Assembly: GCF_003114855.1 (NCBI RefSeq)
Contig: NZ_BFBB01000008.1
Span: forward strand, 744,001 to 808,000
Direction: 5' to 3'
Source: Leptospira ryugenii
GTDB lineage: Bacteria > Spirochaetota > Leptospiria > Leptospirales > Leptospiraceae
Length of the DNA stretch: 64,000 bases
This document shows positions 54,400-63,379 of this stretch, in pieces. The notes below the pieces were generated by a model, which saw only the letters and a program-made list of their open reading frames with translations, did no database searches and was not told where the DNA came from. How positions within the stretch are numbered: position 1 is the first letter of the stretch; every line of letters starts with the position of its first letter. Made by a program: the position numbers and the translations under genes.

Positions 54400-55752
54400 A
54401 TGTATTCTTTTCTCAGACTTGTATTCTTGGTTTCGGTTATTGGAGGAATATTCTCCTTACAATCAGAATCCATAGATTTTTATGAGCTACCAAAAGTTGT
54501 AGGGGAAAAGTCATATCTTTTAAAATTAAAAGAAATAGAAATCCAAAAGAAAAAAATTGATATTGAAACAAGAAATCTAAGGTATCTTCCTACTGCAAAT
54601 ATTGACTATGGATCTTTTTTTGAAAAGTTACCAACCGAAGGTTTTGATCGAAAAGGATACTTATCTTCGCTAAATCTCGAATGGAATTTTGCAGAGCAAG
54701 GCAATGTATTTCTAACAAATCTCATATTAGAGTTGGAGTATGAAAGACTCCTCTTGGAATATAGAGCTCTATACCAAAAAGAACTATTTGACCAGGCCTT
54801 CCAATATGCTGAGACTTTGAAACTATTGGCTTTTTATGACTATGATTCTTCCAATGAGGTTGATGCAGAAAAACAACTCCAAACTATACAAAAATTATAC
54901 AAACAAGGTATCGAGTCTTATCTTGTAACTCAAAACTCAAAGGTTGACTATTTTTTCTATAAATACAATTCCACTAAATCAAAGTTAGACCAACAAAAAA
55001 GTCAATCCACCTTACGAAGAAAGTTTTTATTAAAGAATGTCACTTTAAAAGAAATCCCTGAGAGAGAGTTTTTACCTTTAAATATCGATGAAACAATGGC
55101 ACAATATGAAAGAAATTTGGCTGAGCTTAACTTCGATATTGTACTTTCACTCAACCAAGTAAAAATTTTAGAAATTGAAAAACAAGTTAGATTCAATGAT
55201 TTGTGGGTTCCAAATTTCTTTGTGAACGTATATAACAATACATCTCGGCAAACTATTTATGGAATCGGAGGAAGCTTTCAGAATCCAGAATATCTATACA
55301 ATTATTCGCGAAATGACTTTTCTCTATACGCTTCTAATCCTGATTATATAACCAACTCAGGTGCCAATTTTGGATTTAAGTTTCCTCTCTTCAATCGGTG
55401 GCTTTCCAAAAATGAGTATGATAAGGCAAAAATCGACATTAAATTAGCAAAATCTGAGTCCGAGTTTCTCAAAGAGAATACAGCACTATTCTTGTATGAA
55501 TTGATCCAGCAACACAACAACTTAGTCGAATTGTATACAATAGCCAAAGAGAGCAAAAAGATTGCAGAAGAAAATTATCAAATTATGGAGAGAGCGTATA
55601 AAACTGGTTCTGCCTCAATCGTTGAATTGCAAACTGTAGATCGTCGCCAAAGAGAAGTATTGCGAAGCGCAATTCAAAATAGATATGATTTAATACAATT
55701 ACGCTTACAGATAGGCCTATTGCTTGGCGACACGATGAAATTTTTGAAGTGA
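54400..55752 (+). CDS. TolC-like outer-membrane efflux protein
   Basis: The protein of about 450 residues has a signal peptide (about 1-21) followed by long alpha-helical hairpins and strands in the TolC order, including LEWNFAEQGNVFLTN, GFKFPLFNRWLSKNEYDKAK and AYKTGSASIVELQTVDRRQ, the classic outer-membrane efflux protein repeat. It should form the outer-membrane tunnel for the two ABC exporters and the HlyD protein just upstream (8-base gap). An alternative TTG start lies 3 bases earlier. The 3' end overlaps the convergent MORN gene by 36 bases. Confidence 0.86.
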   Translation: MYSFLRLVFLVSVIGGIFSLQSESIDFYELPKVVGEKSYLLKLKEIEIQKKKIDIETRNLRYLPTANIDYGSFFEKLPTEGFDRKGYLSSLNLEWNFAEQGNVFLTNLILELEYERLLLEYRALYQKELFDQAFQYAETLKLLAFYDYDSSNEVDAEKQLQTIQKLYKQGIESYLVTQNSKVDYFFYKYNSTKSKLDQQKSQSTLRRKFLLKNVTLKEIPEREFLPLNIDETMAQYERNLAELNFDIVLSLNQVKILEIEKQVRFNDLWVPNFFVNVYNNTSRQTIYGIGGSFQNPEYLYNYSRNDFSLYASNPDYITNSGANFGFKFPLFNRWLSKNEYDKAKIDIKLAKSESEFLKENTALFLYELIQQHNNLVELYTIAKESKKIAEENYQIMERAYKTGSASIVELQTVDRRQREVLRSAIQNRYDLIQLRLQIGLLLGDTMKFLK

Positions 55753-56505
55753 GATTTGCCCATTCTCATCTTTTTTGGTTCTATTCAATACATTTACATT
55801 CTTTTCTGGATCAAGTAAAATCATAAAGCCGATCTCTAATCTTTGAAGAGTAAAGAAATGAGAGATAGATTTTCCACAGACATCCACAACCACGATTTCA
55901 TTCAAAACAGATTCTTGCAAATAGTTCAAAGAGATATTGTGGTGGAAGTGAATTTGGTGACAAGGCTTATGGTGGGGACTTAGTTGGTTGATCATCTCTT
56001 TGATCATAGCTTCACTATATTCGATACGAGGTTTTCTATATTCCGAAGGCAGAAAGCCCTTTTGGAATTTTCCTGATATAAATATTGTGCCAAGGGCATC
56101 GACTAAAATTCCTTGCCCATCAAATTTTCCATCTGAATAATTCCCTTCATAGCGCACACCATCAGGGAAAATTTCTACTCCCATGCCGTTCGGCAATCCA
56201 TCTACGTAGTTTCCTTCAAAATATCTTCCATCTTTTAGTAAAGATGTACACCTCCCATATGCTGTTCCATTTTTCCAATTTCCTGTCACTTTTTTCCCAT
56301 TGGCATAAATCATTTCGCCATATCCATTGGGAATACCTTCAATCAAGAGTCCTGTAAAAATAGATCCATCAGAGTATCGAATTTTTCCTTCTCCTTTTTC
56401 ACAATCTCCAGAAAGACACGTATAGATATCTATAGGGTACAAATTGTACGTTATAGTTAAGAGTGAACTTAAGTATAAAAGAATATAGATTAGTCTTTTA
56501 GACAT
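55717..56505 (-). CDS. Exported MORN-repeat protein
   Basis: The 262-residue protein has a signal peptide (about 1-25) and about five MORN repeats with the pattern (Y/F)xGxxxxGxxxGxGxxxxxxG: GEGKIRYSDGSIFTG, GYGEMIYANGKKVTG, EGNYVDGLPNGMGVEIF and YEGNYSDGKFDGQGI. The C-terminal third is unrecognised. MORN repeats often contact membranes or proteins. The ATG at 56505 lies inside the end of the upstream FAD gene (8-base overlap), so the two are coupled; at the other end it overlaps the TolC-like gene. Confidence 0.82.
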   Translation of the reverse strand: MSKRLIYILLYLSSLLTITYNLYPIDIYTCLSGDCEKGEGKIRYSDGSIFTGLLIEGIPNGYGEMIYANGKKVTGNWKNGTAYGRCTSLLKDGRYFEGNYVDGLPNGMGVEIFPDGVRYEGNYSDGKFDGQGILVDALGTIFISGKFQKGFLPSEYRKPRIEYSEAMIKEMINQLSPHHKPCHQIHFHHNISLNYLQESVLNEIVVVDVCGKSISHFFTLQRLEIGFMILLDPEKNVNVLNRTKKDENGQISLQKFHRVAKQ

Positions 56506-58054
56506 AAATACCTGAAATTGCATTGGCAACTTTCATCCCATCGAGAGCTGCAGAGACAATCCCTCCTGCATATCCTGCACCCTCACCACAGGGATAAAGT
56601 CCCTGGACCTCAACATGCGAACAGGTTTGCGGATCTCTTGGGATTCGAATAGGCGAGGAGGTTCTTGTTTCTGGCGCATGAACAATCGCATCATTGGTGA
56701 GATAACCTTTCATGGATGTCTCAAATTGTTTGAACCCATTCACCAAAGATTCGTAGATGATTTTCGGAAATATTTCCTTGAGAGGGAAGGAGACTATCCC
56801 TGGAGTATAAGATGTTTTTGGCAAAGAAGCAGAAATTTTATTTTGAATAAAATCCTCCAATCGTTGGGCAGGGACCCTTTGGGTTTTGCCACCAGCAATC
56901 CATGCTTTAGTTTCAATCGATTTTTGGAAGTACATAGACGCAAGTTCACCATAGCTTGAGAAATCTTTAAAATCACCTACATTCAGTTCTACGACGATAC
57001 CTGAATTCGCTGTAGGCCTACCTCGAGCAGAAGAAGACCAACCATTGGTAACGACCTCTTCATCGGCAGTCGCACAGGGAGCGATCACTCCACCTGGGCA
57101 CATACAGAATGAGTATACGCCTCTATCTTGTATTTGTTTGACAAGACTATAGGGAGCAGGAGGAAGATATGGGCTGCGGGTGTCGCATTTATATTGTATT
57201 TGATCGATCAAAGCTTGTGGGTGTTCTACTCTAACACCGATAGCTAAGGGTTTCAATTCTATCTTAATGTTCTTATTTTTTAAAATTTCAAAAATATCTC
57301 GTGCAGAGTGTCCGGTTGCTAGAATACATTCATCGGCTTCTATTTTCATCCCGTTACTTACAGTAAACGAGCGAAGGCTCTGATTTCTGATTTCGAAATC
57401 AGTGACCCTTTGTTCGAAATGTATCTCTCCACCGCAAGCGAGTATATACTCTCTCATGTTTTTAATGATTTGAGGAAGTTTATTGGTACCTATGTGAGGA
57501 TGTGCATCGACCAAAATGTTCGGATTGGCACCAAACTGAACGAGTGATTCCAATATCTTTTTTACATTTCCTCTCTTCGTAGACCTTGTATACAGTTTCC
57601 CATCAGAATAGGTGCCAGCTCCGCCCTCGCCAAAGCAGTAATTGGAATCTGGGTTTACTTTTTGGTGTACATTGATTCCTCGAAGATCCTCCACTCGTGC
57701 TTTGACGTCCTTTCCTCTTTCCCATACAATGGGCTTTCTATTATTTTGGATCAATTGGAGAGCAGCAAAAAGTCCCGCAGGACCAAAACCTATAATGTGC
57801 ACAGGCTTTTTAGCAGATACAGATTTGGTGCTTGGAGTCTGGAGTAAATTTGGTGTAAATGGCTCATCTATAAAAAGCCGAAGGCTCAGCTGGACCAAAA
57901 TTTTTCTTTGTCTGGCATCAATGGATCTATGGATGACTTCGATCCCAGTCAGTGCATCGGGACCGAGTGAAAGTTCTTTCAGGAGATACCGGCGCAGCTC
58001 TTCTTCCTGGCCTGCTACTTCCGGGCTCACTCGAATCTGAATCTCTTTCCTCAT
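56498..58054 (-). CDS. FAD-dependent dehydrogenase-like protein
   Basis: The 518-residue flavoprotein has an N-terminal domain that includes IEVIHRSIDARQRKI and then an FAD-binding Rossmann motif IGFGPAGLFAALQL (about residue 90). CFGEGGAGTYSDGKLYTR, CPGGVIAPCAT and the C-terminal LYPCGEGAGYAGGI are typical of the widespread uncharacterised 'NAD(P)/FAD-dependent oxidoreductase' family related to geranylgeranyl-reductase-like proteins. The substrate is unknown. The ATG at 58054 is preferred; an upstream ATG adds six residues. It is coupled to the MORN gene downstream. Confidence 0.87.
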   Translation of the reverse strand: MRKEIQIRVSPEVAGQEEELRRYLLKELSLGPDALTGIEVIHRSIDARQRKILVQLSLRLFIDEPFTPNLLQTPSTKSVSAKKPVHIIGFGPAGLFAALQLIQNNRKPIVWERGKDVKARVEDLRGINVHQKVNPDSNYCFGEGGAGTYSDGKLYTRSTKRGNVKKILESLVQFGANPNILVDAHPHIGTNKLPQIIKNMREYILACGGEIHFEQRVTDFEIRNQSLRSFTVSNGMKIEADECILATGHSARDIFEILKNKNIKIELKPLAIGVRVEHPQALIDQIQYKCDTRSPYLPPAPYSLVKQIQDRGVYSFCMCPGGVIAPCATADEEVVTNGWSSSARGRPTANSGIVVELNVGDFKDFSSYGELASMYFQKSIETKAWIAGGKTQRVPAQRLEDFIQNKISASLPKTSYTPGIVSFPLKEIFPKIIYESLVNGFKQFETSMKGYLTNDAIVHAPETRTSSPIRIPRDPQTCSHVEVQGLYPCGEGAGYAGGIVSAALDGMKVANAISGIYV

Positions 58055-58072
58055 ACTACATTTTCGGTACAT

Positions 58073-58254
58073 TTTGGGCTACGAAAGAAAGGAAAAGAAG
58101 AGTCTAGGCTCCTGAAAAGGTCTCATCTCGTTCTCAAAAGGGAAAAATAAGCAAAAATGCTTCAAAATTGCTGAAATTTGCACAATTTCAATTTTTTTGT
58201 CACGAATGCCATAAATTGCTTGAAAAAAAATTGATAAGATTATCTGTTCTCTTT
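58073..58254. other. Divergent intergenic region with an AT-rich hairpin
   Basis: This gap separates the FAD gene (minus) from the Omp85-like gene (plus). TGAAATT and AATTTCA (58173-58179, 58185-58191) form a 7-bp AT-rich stem followed by a run of seven T (58193-58199). It would act as a weak terminator or attenuator for plus-strand transcription. A possible promoter (TTGCTT at 58216, TTATCT at 58240, 18-base spacer) is too close to the ATG to be convincing. Confidence 0.3.
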
Positions 58255-59766
58255 ATGAATACGAACTGCGTTTCATGTATTAAAATTCTCATAATTTCAG
58301 TATGTTTTTTGCAGATTGGGGAATTGTTCTCACAAACGAGAGCTCCCGTAACAAACAATAAAAAATTGACTGAAGAAACTCCTGCAGAGGTAGAATCCGA
58401 GCCAAGCCTTCCTTTCGAGATTAATCCCACAAAACGCTTAACCGAGTTTGATATTAAACGTAAAAAGACAGGGAGTTTTTTCACTGGTCTTCCTCTATTA
58501 AATTCTGACCCGAACAATGGTATCGGCTATGGAGTCCGTGTTTTTTATTTCCAAAACAAAGACAAAAAAGATCCTTTTTTTGAGTACACTCCATACAGAT
58601 ACCGAGTCTTTGCACAATACTTCCGGACCACACGAGATGCTCAAAACCATTTAGCCTCCTTTGATGCTCCGTATTTTTTGGATACGCAATGGAGATTGAG
58701 AGCGGATTTAATTTATGAAAGAAATCCAAATTTTCTATTTTTTGGAGTCGGTGAGGAAACATTAAAACCTCTCGCCTACCGTGAGAATAATGATAGTACA
58801 CGTCCTCTCATACAAAATGGTAGTTTCGCAGACTATATGGATGCATTGAGTTACAAACGTCCAGGCAATGCAGGTCAAGCTCCCTTTGTCACTGATACAA
58901 AGTACAATCGGTACGATATGGAGAATCCGAACTTAAACTTTTCCACAGAAAGAAGTTTCTTCGGAGGATTGATGCGTTTAGTAGGTGGAGCAAGACTCTC
59001 TCGACAAATCATCAGGACATTTGATGGAAGGACTGAAGTCGCCAAAGATCCATTATTTGGAGATCGTCTTTTACCTGATCTTCTCAATACGGTGCCGAAT
59101 TCCACCACACTTTTAACCGAAGAATCACAAGCGGGCAGAATCCGTGGGATACAGGGCGGCTTTGTCAATACCTTGAGAGCGGGGATAGTATATGATACGC
59201 GTGATTTTGAACCAGACCCCAACCGCGGTATCTTTATGGAATACACACATGAACGAGCGGTAAAGCAACTTGGTTCTGATTACCAATTCAACCGAAATAC
59301 CGCATCAGCTCGTTTCTTCTACAGCCCATTCCCTCGGACTTTCCAAAAGTTAGTGATTGCTGGCCGAGCAACATTCACCCAAACGAATGGAGAAGCTCCT
59401 TTTTACGAATACCGTAACATTTGGGGTACGGAAAGTAACCAAGTAGGACTTGGTGGGCGAACCACCTTACGAGGGTTTAAACCTGAAAGATTTATTGGCC
59501 CCGCAATGGCATTCGGAAATTTGGAACTGCGTTGGAAATTTGCATCTGTTGCTACCAAAACTTCCACATTTGATTTTCAACTTGTTCCTTTCGTGGACTT
59601 TGGTAGGGTTTGGGACCATTATAGTCGAGCTAATTTTAAAGATTATAAGTACTCTTATGGTCTCGGATTCCGTATCCCTTGGAATCAATCTACAATCATT
59701 TACTTCGATTATGCGATCTCAAGAGAAGACAGACAACTCTTTGTGAACTTTCAGCATATTTTTTGA
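58255..59766 (+). CDS. Omp85/BamA-type surface-antigen barrel protein
   Basis: The protein of about 503 residues has a signal peptide (about 1-24, ending GELFSQ) and a C-terminal 16-strand-like barrel. Segments such as GIGYGVRVFYFQNKDKKD, AGIVYDTRDFEPDPNRGIF, LGGRTTLRGFKPERF (matching the conserved LRGF/Y lid-lock motif of Omp85 proteins) and FVDFGRVW are typical. There are no clear POTRA domains, so it resembles short surface-antigen (D15) proteins or patatin-associated barrels rather than BamA itself. Its role in transport across the outer membrane is not defined. Confidence 0.8.
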   Translation: MNTNCVSCIKILIISVCFLQIGELFSQTRAPVTNNKKLTEETPAEVESEPSLPFEINPTKRLTEFDIKRKKTGSFFTGLPLLNSDPNNGIGYGVRVFYFQNKDKKDPFFEYTPYRYRVFAQYFRTTRDAQNHLASFDAPYFLDTQWRLRADLIYERNPNFLFFGVGEETLKPLAYRENNDSTRPLIQNGSFADYMDALSYKRPGNAGQAPFVTDTKYNRYDMENPNLNFSTERSFFGGLMRLVGGARLSRQIIRTFDGRTEVAKDPLFGDRLLPDLLNTVPNSTTLLTEESQAGRIRGIQGGFVNTLRAGIVYDTRDFEPDPNRGIFMEYTHERAVKQLGSDYQFNRNTASARFFYSPFPRTFQKLVIAGRATFTQTNGEAPFYEYRNIWGTESNQVGLGGRTTLRGFKPERFIGPAMAFGNLELRWKFASVATKTSTFDFQLVPFVDFGRVWDHYSRANFKDYKYSYGLGFRIPWNQSTIIYFDYAISREDRQLFVNFQHIF

Positions 59767-59775
59767 GGACCCAAC

Positions 59776-60510
59776 ATGAAATATTTAATCCGTAGTCTTA
59801 CATCTATAATCTCTCCATCCACTGCCGTCTTGATATGTCTGGTATTTAGTTTGGTGAACTGCCAAGAGCGACCAGTCAAACAGGTCTTTCCTGGACTCAC
59901 TGACGAAGAAGCATCCATCGTTTTTACTGGGATTCTATTGAATACTGGATTCACAGACAACCGAGATGGAACTGTAACAGACAATATAGCAGGTCTTATC
60001 TGGAGGAAATGCAGCCAAGGCCAAGTATACCGAATTGCAAACAATGATTGCCAAGGCATAGAAAGGGTAACTGCCACAAACCCTATTCTCAACATAGGTT
60101 CTGATACCATTCGGTGGGGTGCTACTCCACTTGCATATTGCAGTATTGCCACACAAGCATGCAACACACTCAACGTTCCTCAAGTTCTCATTGGGTCCTC
60201 TCCTCTTGTGATATCGGGAGAGAGCGAGGCCTTTCGTTCTTGCAATGCGTTAAACGACGCGAATGGGGCGCCTGGTTGGAGAGTTCCGAATCCTATAGAG
60301 TTACAAAGATTGACCTTAGGTGGACGGAATGCAATGTTAGCACTGTTTCCACAAACGCAAGAAGAATATTATTGGACAAACCTGTCACGAGCAGAAGATG
60401 TAATCGGTCAGACGGCAGCCACTGTCATCTTTGAACAAGTTCGTTTTGGTGAAATCGAATACCGTACAAAAACGGATCGATATTATGTACGATGTGTACG
60501 ACCTAGGTGA
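59776..60510 (+). CDS. Lipoprotein with DUF1566 domain
   Basis: The 244-residue protein has a lipoprotein signal ending SLVNC (Cys about 29) and one DUF1566 module: FTDNRDGTVTDNIAGLIWRKC, ... WRVPNPIELQRL ..., YYWTN and RCVRPR at the C-terminus. It matches the spacing of the two modules in 2583-4037. It lies 9 bases after the Omp85-type gene, so the two are probably co-transcribed and may act together at the cell surface. Confidence 0.8.
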   Translation: MKYLIRSLTSIISPSTAVLICLVFSLVNCQERPVKQVFPGLTDEEASIVFTGILLNTGFTDNRDGTVTDNIAGLIWRKCSQGQVYRIANNDCQGIERVTATNPILNIGSDTIRWGATPLAYCSIATQACNTLNVPQVLIGSSPLVISGESEAFRSCNALNDANGAPGWRVPNPIELQRLTLGGRNAMLALFPQTQEEYYWTNLSRAEDVIGQTAATVIFEQVRFGEIEYRTKTDRYYVRCVRPR

Positions 60511-60537
60511 GAAAGATCTAGATTCTAGATTTCCATG

Positions 60538-60560
60538 GAAAGGTGTGATTAGCACCTTTC
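60538..60560. other. Hairpin between convergent genes
   Basis: GAAAGGTG and CACCTTTC (60538-60545, 60553-60560) form a perfect 8-bp stem with a 7-base loop exactly where two genes converge; its right arm touches the stop of 60559-61392. There is no T-run on either strand, so it is a weak bidirectional terminator at best. Confidence 0.4.
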
Positions 60561-61392
60561 ACTTACGTACAGAAAGTAACCTTGTATAATTCATTTCAAC
60601 AAAGGCCTTTGTAAAAAATAAAATAACCACTCCAGAAAGCGGAAACTTTACAGTTAAGACCAAAGATCCAAAAAAGAGCCCTAAGCTTAGAAAAAAATAT
60701 AAAACAATGTTATCAGAGACGGGATCGATGCTCTCGTCCATCTTATTTGTTCTCCATTCCCGGTAGGCAAGGAGAACCTTTTGGAACTGGTTTTTGTTTG
60801 GCACGGGAGGTGTGCCAATCGCAAGCCATGCAAGTGAACCCGACTTGTTTTTATAAACTCCCTCTGTAAAAAAGGCTTTTATTCTAGGAATGTACCGATA
60901 TAAAATAACACAAAAGATACCTAAGATAAAATACTTTTCTGACTGATTGAGGTCTTGAAAAGCACTCCAAAATTGAAAGTTGGCACTTTGTCCACTCGTG
61001 ATGGCAACACTCAGATAAATCTCTGCTAACAAATAAAAGAAAAAATTAAATCCCATAAGAAGCAGAAGGACACAAATGCCTGCTACTAAGAGGACAGCGC
61101 CTAATATTAGATAAAAAAAGAGGGCAATCAATTTCAAAAAGAAAGGCTCAGGTATTTCTAATGTTTCAAATCCTAATGAATTTCTTCGACTATATGCCCA
61201 ATAGATTCCAGTGCAAAGCATCCTGAATAAACCAAATGCCAACAGAAAATAAAGCTCTGGATAGAGTGGCATGATTACAGTTTGTACGCTTTGTGAGAAA
61301 AAGAGAATGCCAAATAACGGACTCAGGTCAGCGAAAAAGTCAGACCATTCTTTTCGATTCCAAGGAAGTAAACTAAGCAAAAAAACTTTCAT
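60559..61392 (-). CDS. Multi-spanning membrane protein of unknown function
   Basis: The 277-residue protein has about six predicted membrane segments, for example LYFLLAFGLFRMLCTGIYW, LKLIALFFYLILGAVLLVAGICVLLLL and VLYFFLSLGLFFGSLVLTV. No transport or enzyme motif is recognised. It lies 9 bases downstream of the alpha/beta hydrolase gene on the same strand, so the two are probably co-transcribed. Confidence 0.7.
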   Translation of the reverse strand: MKVFLLSLLPWNRKEWSDFFADLSPLFGILFFSQSVQTVIMPLYPELYFLLAFGLFRMLCTGIYWAYSRRNSLGFETLEIPEPFFLKLIALFFYLILGAVLLVAGICVLLLLMGFNFFFYLLAEIYLSVAITSGQSANFQFWSAFQDLNQSEKYFILGIFCVILYRYIPRIKAFFTEGVYKNKSGSLAWLAIGTPPVPNKNQFQKVLLAYREWRTNKMDESIDPVSDNIVLYFFLSLGLFFGSLVLTVKFPLSGVVILFFTKAFVEMNYTRLLSVRK

Positions 61393-61401
61393 CGATTGAG
61401 A

Positions 61402-62280
61402 TCAGAAATACTTTCTAAAAAAATCGACACTTCTCTTTTCTGCTTCCACTCGATTTTGATTCCAAATCAATTCATGACGGTCACATTTTGCAATCCAAAC
61501 TTCTAGAGGTTGTTTTGCTTTTGCAATCAAACGATTTGCATGGCTTACGTCGACATAGTGGTCTTTATCACAATGAAAGATGGCTATGGGTCTAGGTGAA
61601 ATGTTTGCTATTTTTTCCTCTGGCAATACTGTTTCGATTTGCATATTTCCGCGCATGTTAAGAAGCATCCTAACCATCGGAATCAAAGGGTAATACGGAA
61701 CTCCGAAATCTCTTTTTGCAGATTCCACCATCACATCCATCGCTGAGGCATAACCGCTACTGAACAATCCGGCTTTTACTCTCGGATCTTTTTCCATCGC
61801 CAAAATACTGCTAGCTGCCCCCATGGAGAAACCAAAGAGAGCAACTTCTTTAACTTTCTTTTCTTCTAATAAATAAGTTACAGCTCTCTTCACATCATCG
61901 GGTTCATAGTATCCCATACTGGCAAAGGAACCAGAATTTCTCCTTAAACTTAAAGCAAGCAATGAATAGCCTGCCTCATGGAGAGCTTTTGCGAATCGAA
62001 GTCCTTCATTCTTTGAGCCTCCATGTCCATGTACAAAGATAATGGCCCGGTCTGCCTTTGTTCCTGGTATGTACCAACTTTCCGTTTGTAGACCATCTGC
62101 TGTTGGGACAAAGACTGTTTCAAAACTAAGGCCGAGTTCGGATGGATCCGTGCAAAACACATGGTGTTCTGGATTGCATTTCACTCCTGGATAGAGCACA
62201 AGAGAGGAAAAATACCAAGGGATAAAGCCGACCAGTGAAAGGATAAGAAGGACAAAAAGCCATTTCCAATAACGAAGCAT
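61402..62280 (-). CDS. Membrane-anchored alpha/beta hydrolase
   Basis: The 292-residue protein has one N-terminal membrane helix (WLFVLLILSLVGFIPWYF), so the catalytic domain is probably periplasmic. The hydrolase pattern is complete: FVHGHGGSK (oxyanion), GFSMGAAS (nucleophile Ser), DKDHYVD (Asp) and DRHELIW (His). It resembles BAAT/acyl-CoA thioester hydrolase-like or serine aminopeptidase-like (Hydrolase_4) proteins. The substrate is unknown. It is followed by a membrane protein gene. Confidence 0.85.
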   Translation of the reverse strand: MLRYWKWLFVLLILSLVGFIPWYFSSLVLYPGVKCNPEHHVFCTDPSELGLSFETVFVPTADGLQTESWYIPGTKADRAIIFVHGHGGSKNEGLRFAKALHEAGYSLLALSLRRNSGSFASMGYYEPDDVKRAVTYLLEEKKVKEVALFGFSMGAASSILAMEKDPRVKAGLFSSGYASAMDVMVESAKRDFGVPYYPLIPMVRMLLNMRGNMQIETVLPEEKIANISPRPIAIFHCDKDHYVDVSHANRLIAKAKQPLEVWIAKCDRHELIWNQNRVEAEKRSVDFFRKYF

Positions 62281-62399
62281 AAGGAAAGAATCTAGCTACT
62301 TTCCCTTCTATGTAAAGATTCTTTTTTAGGAGAATTCTTGCTTTTTCAGGAATTTTACTCGACGAATGGATTTCCATTCAGATACAATTAGCAACACTT

Positions 62400-63017
62400 A
62401 TGGACCGTTCCGAGAGAGCCTTATGGGAAATTAAAAATGAAAAAAACAAAGCAGGCGTAAGATGGTTGATTATCTTTTTGATTGTGCCTTACCTTGCTTT
62501 CTTATTAGAGACGGGGCGTGCCGTTGAAATCGGACAAGCTCATATTTTTAATTGGTACTACGTCGGTCTGGTGGCAAGTTTTGTCATTTTGGTCAATCTA
62601 ATTGTTTCATTTGTAATCAAGAGAGCATCTGCAAAATCATACATCTCCCCCTCGATAAAGTATTACACCATGATTGCAGATTTTCTCGCAGTTGCTTTGG
62701 TAATGATACCTACTGGTGGGCATCAGAGTATGTTCTTTACTGTTAATTATATAGTGATTGTTTCAAATAGTTTACGGTACGGACTTCGGATCGCACTTCT
62801 CGGCACCATAGTGATGAATCTATTTTATGTTGCCATTCTAGCTTTTGAGTATTATCCCAATGGTGAAGTGCAAGGTTTACAATCTGAAATTTTAAAGATC
62901 GGAGGATTTTGGTTAGTTGGTATATACACAGGTTATTTGGCGATGAGATTTGAGACACTTCGTGGTGAGATTGAAAACTACCAAAAGTTATTGGCTGAGG
63001 CCTTAAAGAACAGATGA
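62400..63017 (+). CDS. Membrane domain protein resembling a sensor without an output domain
   Basis: The 205-residue protein has about six membrane helices (starting VRWLIIFLIVPYLAFLL) and ends with a short amphipathic, coiled-coil-like helix (RFETLRGEIENYQKLL). This layout resembles the membrane input part of histidine kinases and GGDEF proteins, but no output domain follows. The next gene, which overlaps as ATGA, encodes a two-helix membrane protein that may be its partner. Confidence 0.6.
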   Translation: MDRSERALWEIKNEKNKAGVRWLIIFLIVPYLAFLLETGRAVEIGQAHIFNWYYVGLVASFVILVNLIVSFVIKRASAKSYISPSIKYYTMIADFLAVALVMIPTGGHQSMFFTVNYIVIVSNSLRYGLRIALLGTIVMNLFYVAILAFEYYPNGEVQGLQSEILKIGGFWLVGIYTGYLAMRFETLRGEIENYQKLLAEALKNR

Positions 63018-63379
63018 AAGATCCAAATGAGGAAAAAGTTCCAGCTAGTATTGAACGAAGCCTTCGCAAGGGTAATATTAATTTTGATTTTTTACAGCCT
63101 GAAGAGATCCAAAAAGAACAGCTAGAAACATCAGATCTCAATCGGAGGACTAGCCAAAGACAAGGGAAACGAGGCCTATTCAATCGAGGTCGTCCGCCAC
63201 GACCTTTCAAAAAGATTCACTTGTTATTATGGGTCCTCCTATTGATGGGCTTAGCTGCGGCGATTGGTGGTATAGCAATTTCAAAACACTTTCTTTTTTT
63301 ACTTTTATTGCCCATTGTGCTCACACTATTTTTAGGAACTCTCATTATGGTGACGCTACTTCTTGTGAAACCTCTTTAG
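63014..63379 (+). CDS. Small two-helix membrane protein with charged N-terminus
   Basis: The 121-residue protein has a hydrophilic, Arg/Glu-rich N-terminal half (about 1-68), then two membrane helices (LLLWVLLLMGLAAAIGGIA and LFLLLLPIVLTLFLGTLIM). No family is recognised. The ATG overlaps the stop of the upstream membrane-sensor gene, so the two are translationally coupled. Its 3' end overlaps the convergent acyltransferase gene by 35 bases. Confidence 0.6.
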   Translation: MKDPNEEKVPASIERSLRKGNINFDFLQPEEIQKEQLETSDLNRRTSQRQGKRGLFNRGRPPRPFKKIHLLLWVLLLMGLAAAIGGIAISKHFLFLLLLPIVLTLFLGTLIMVTLLLVKPL

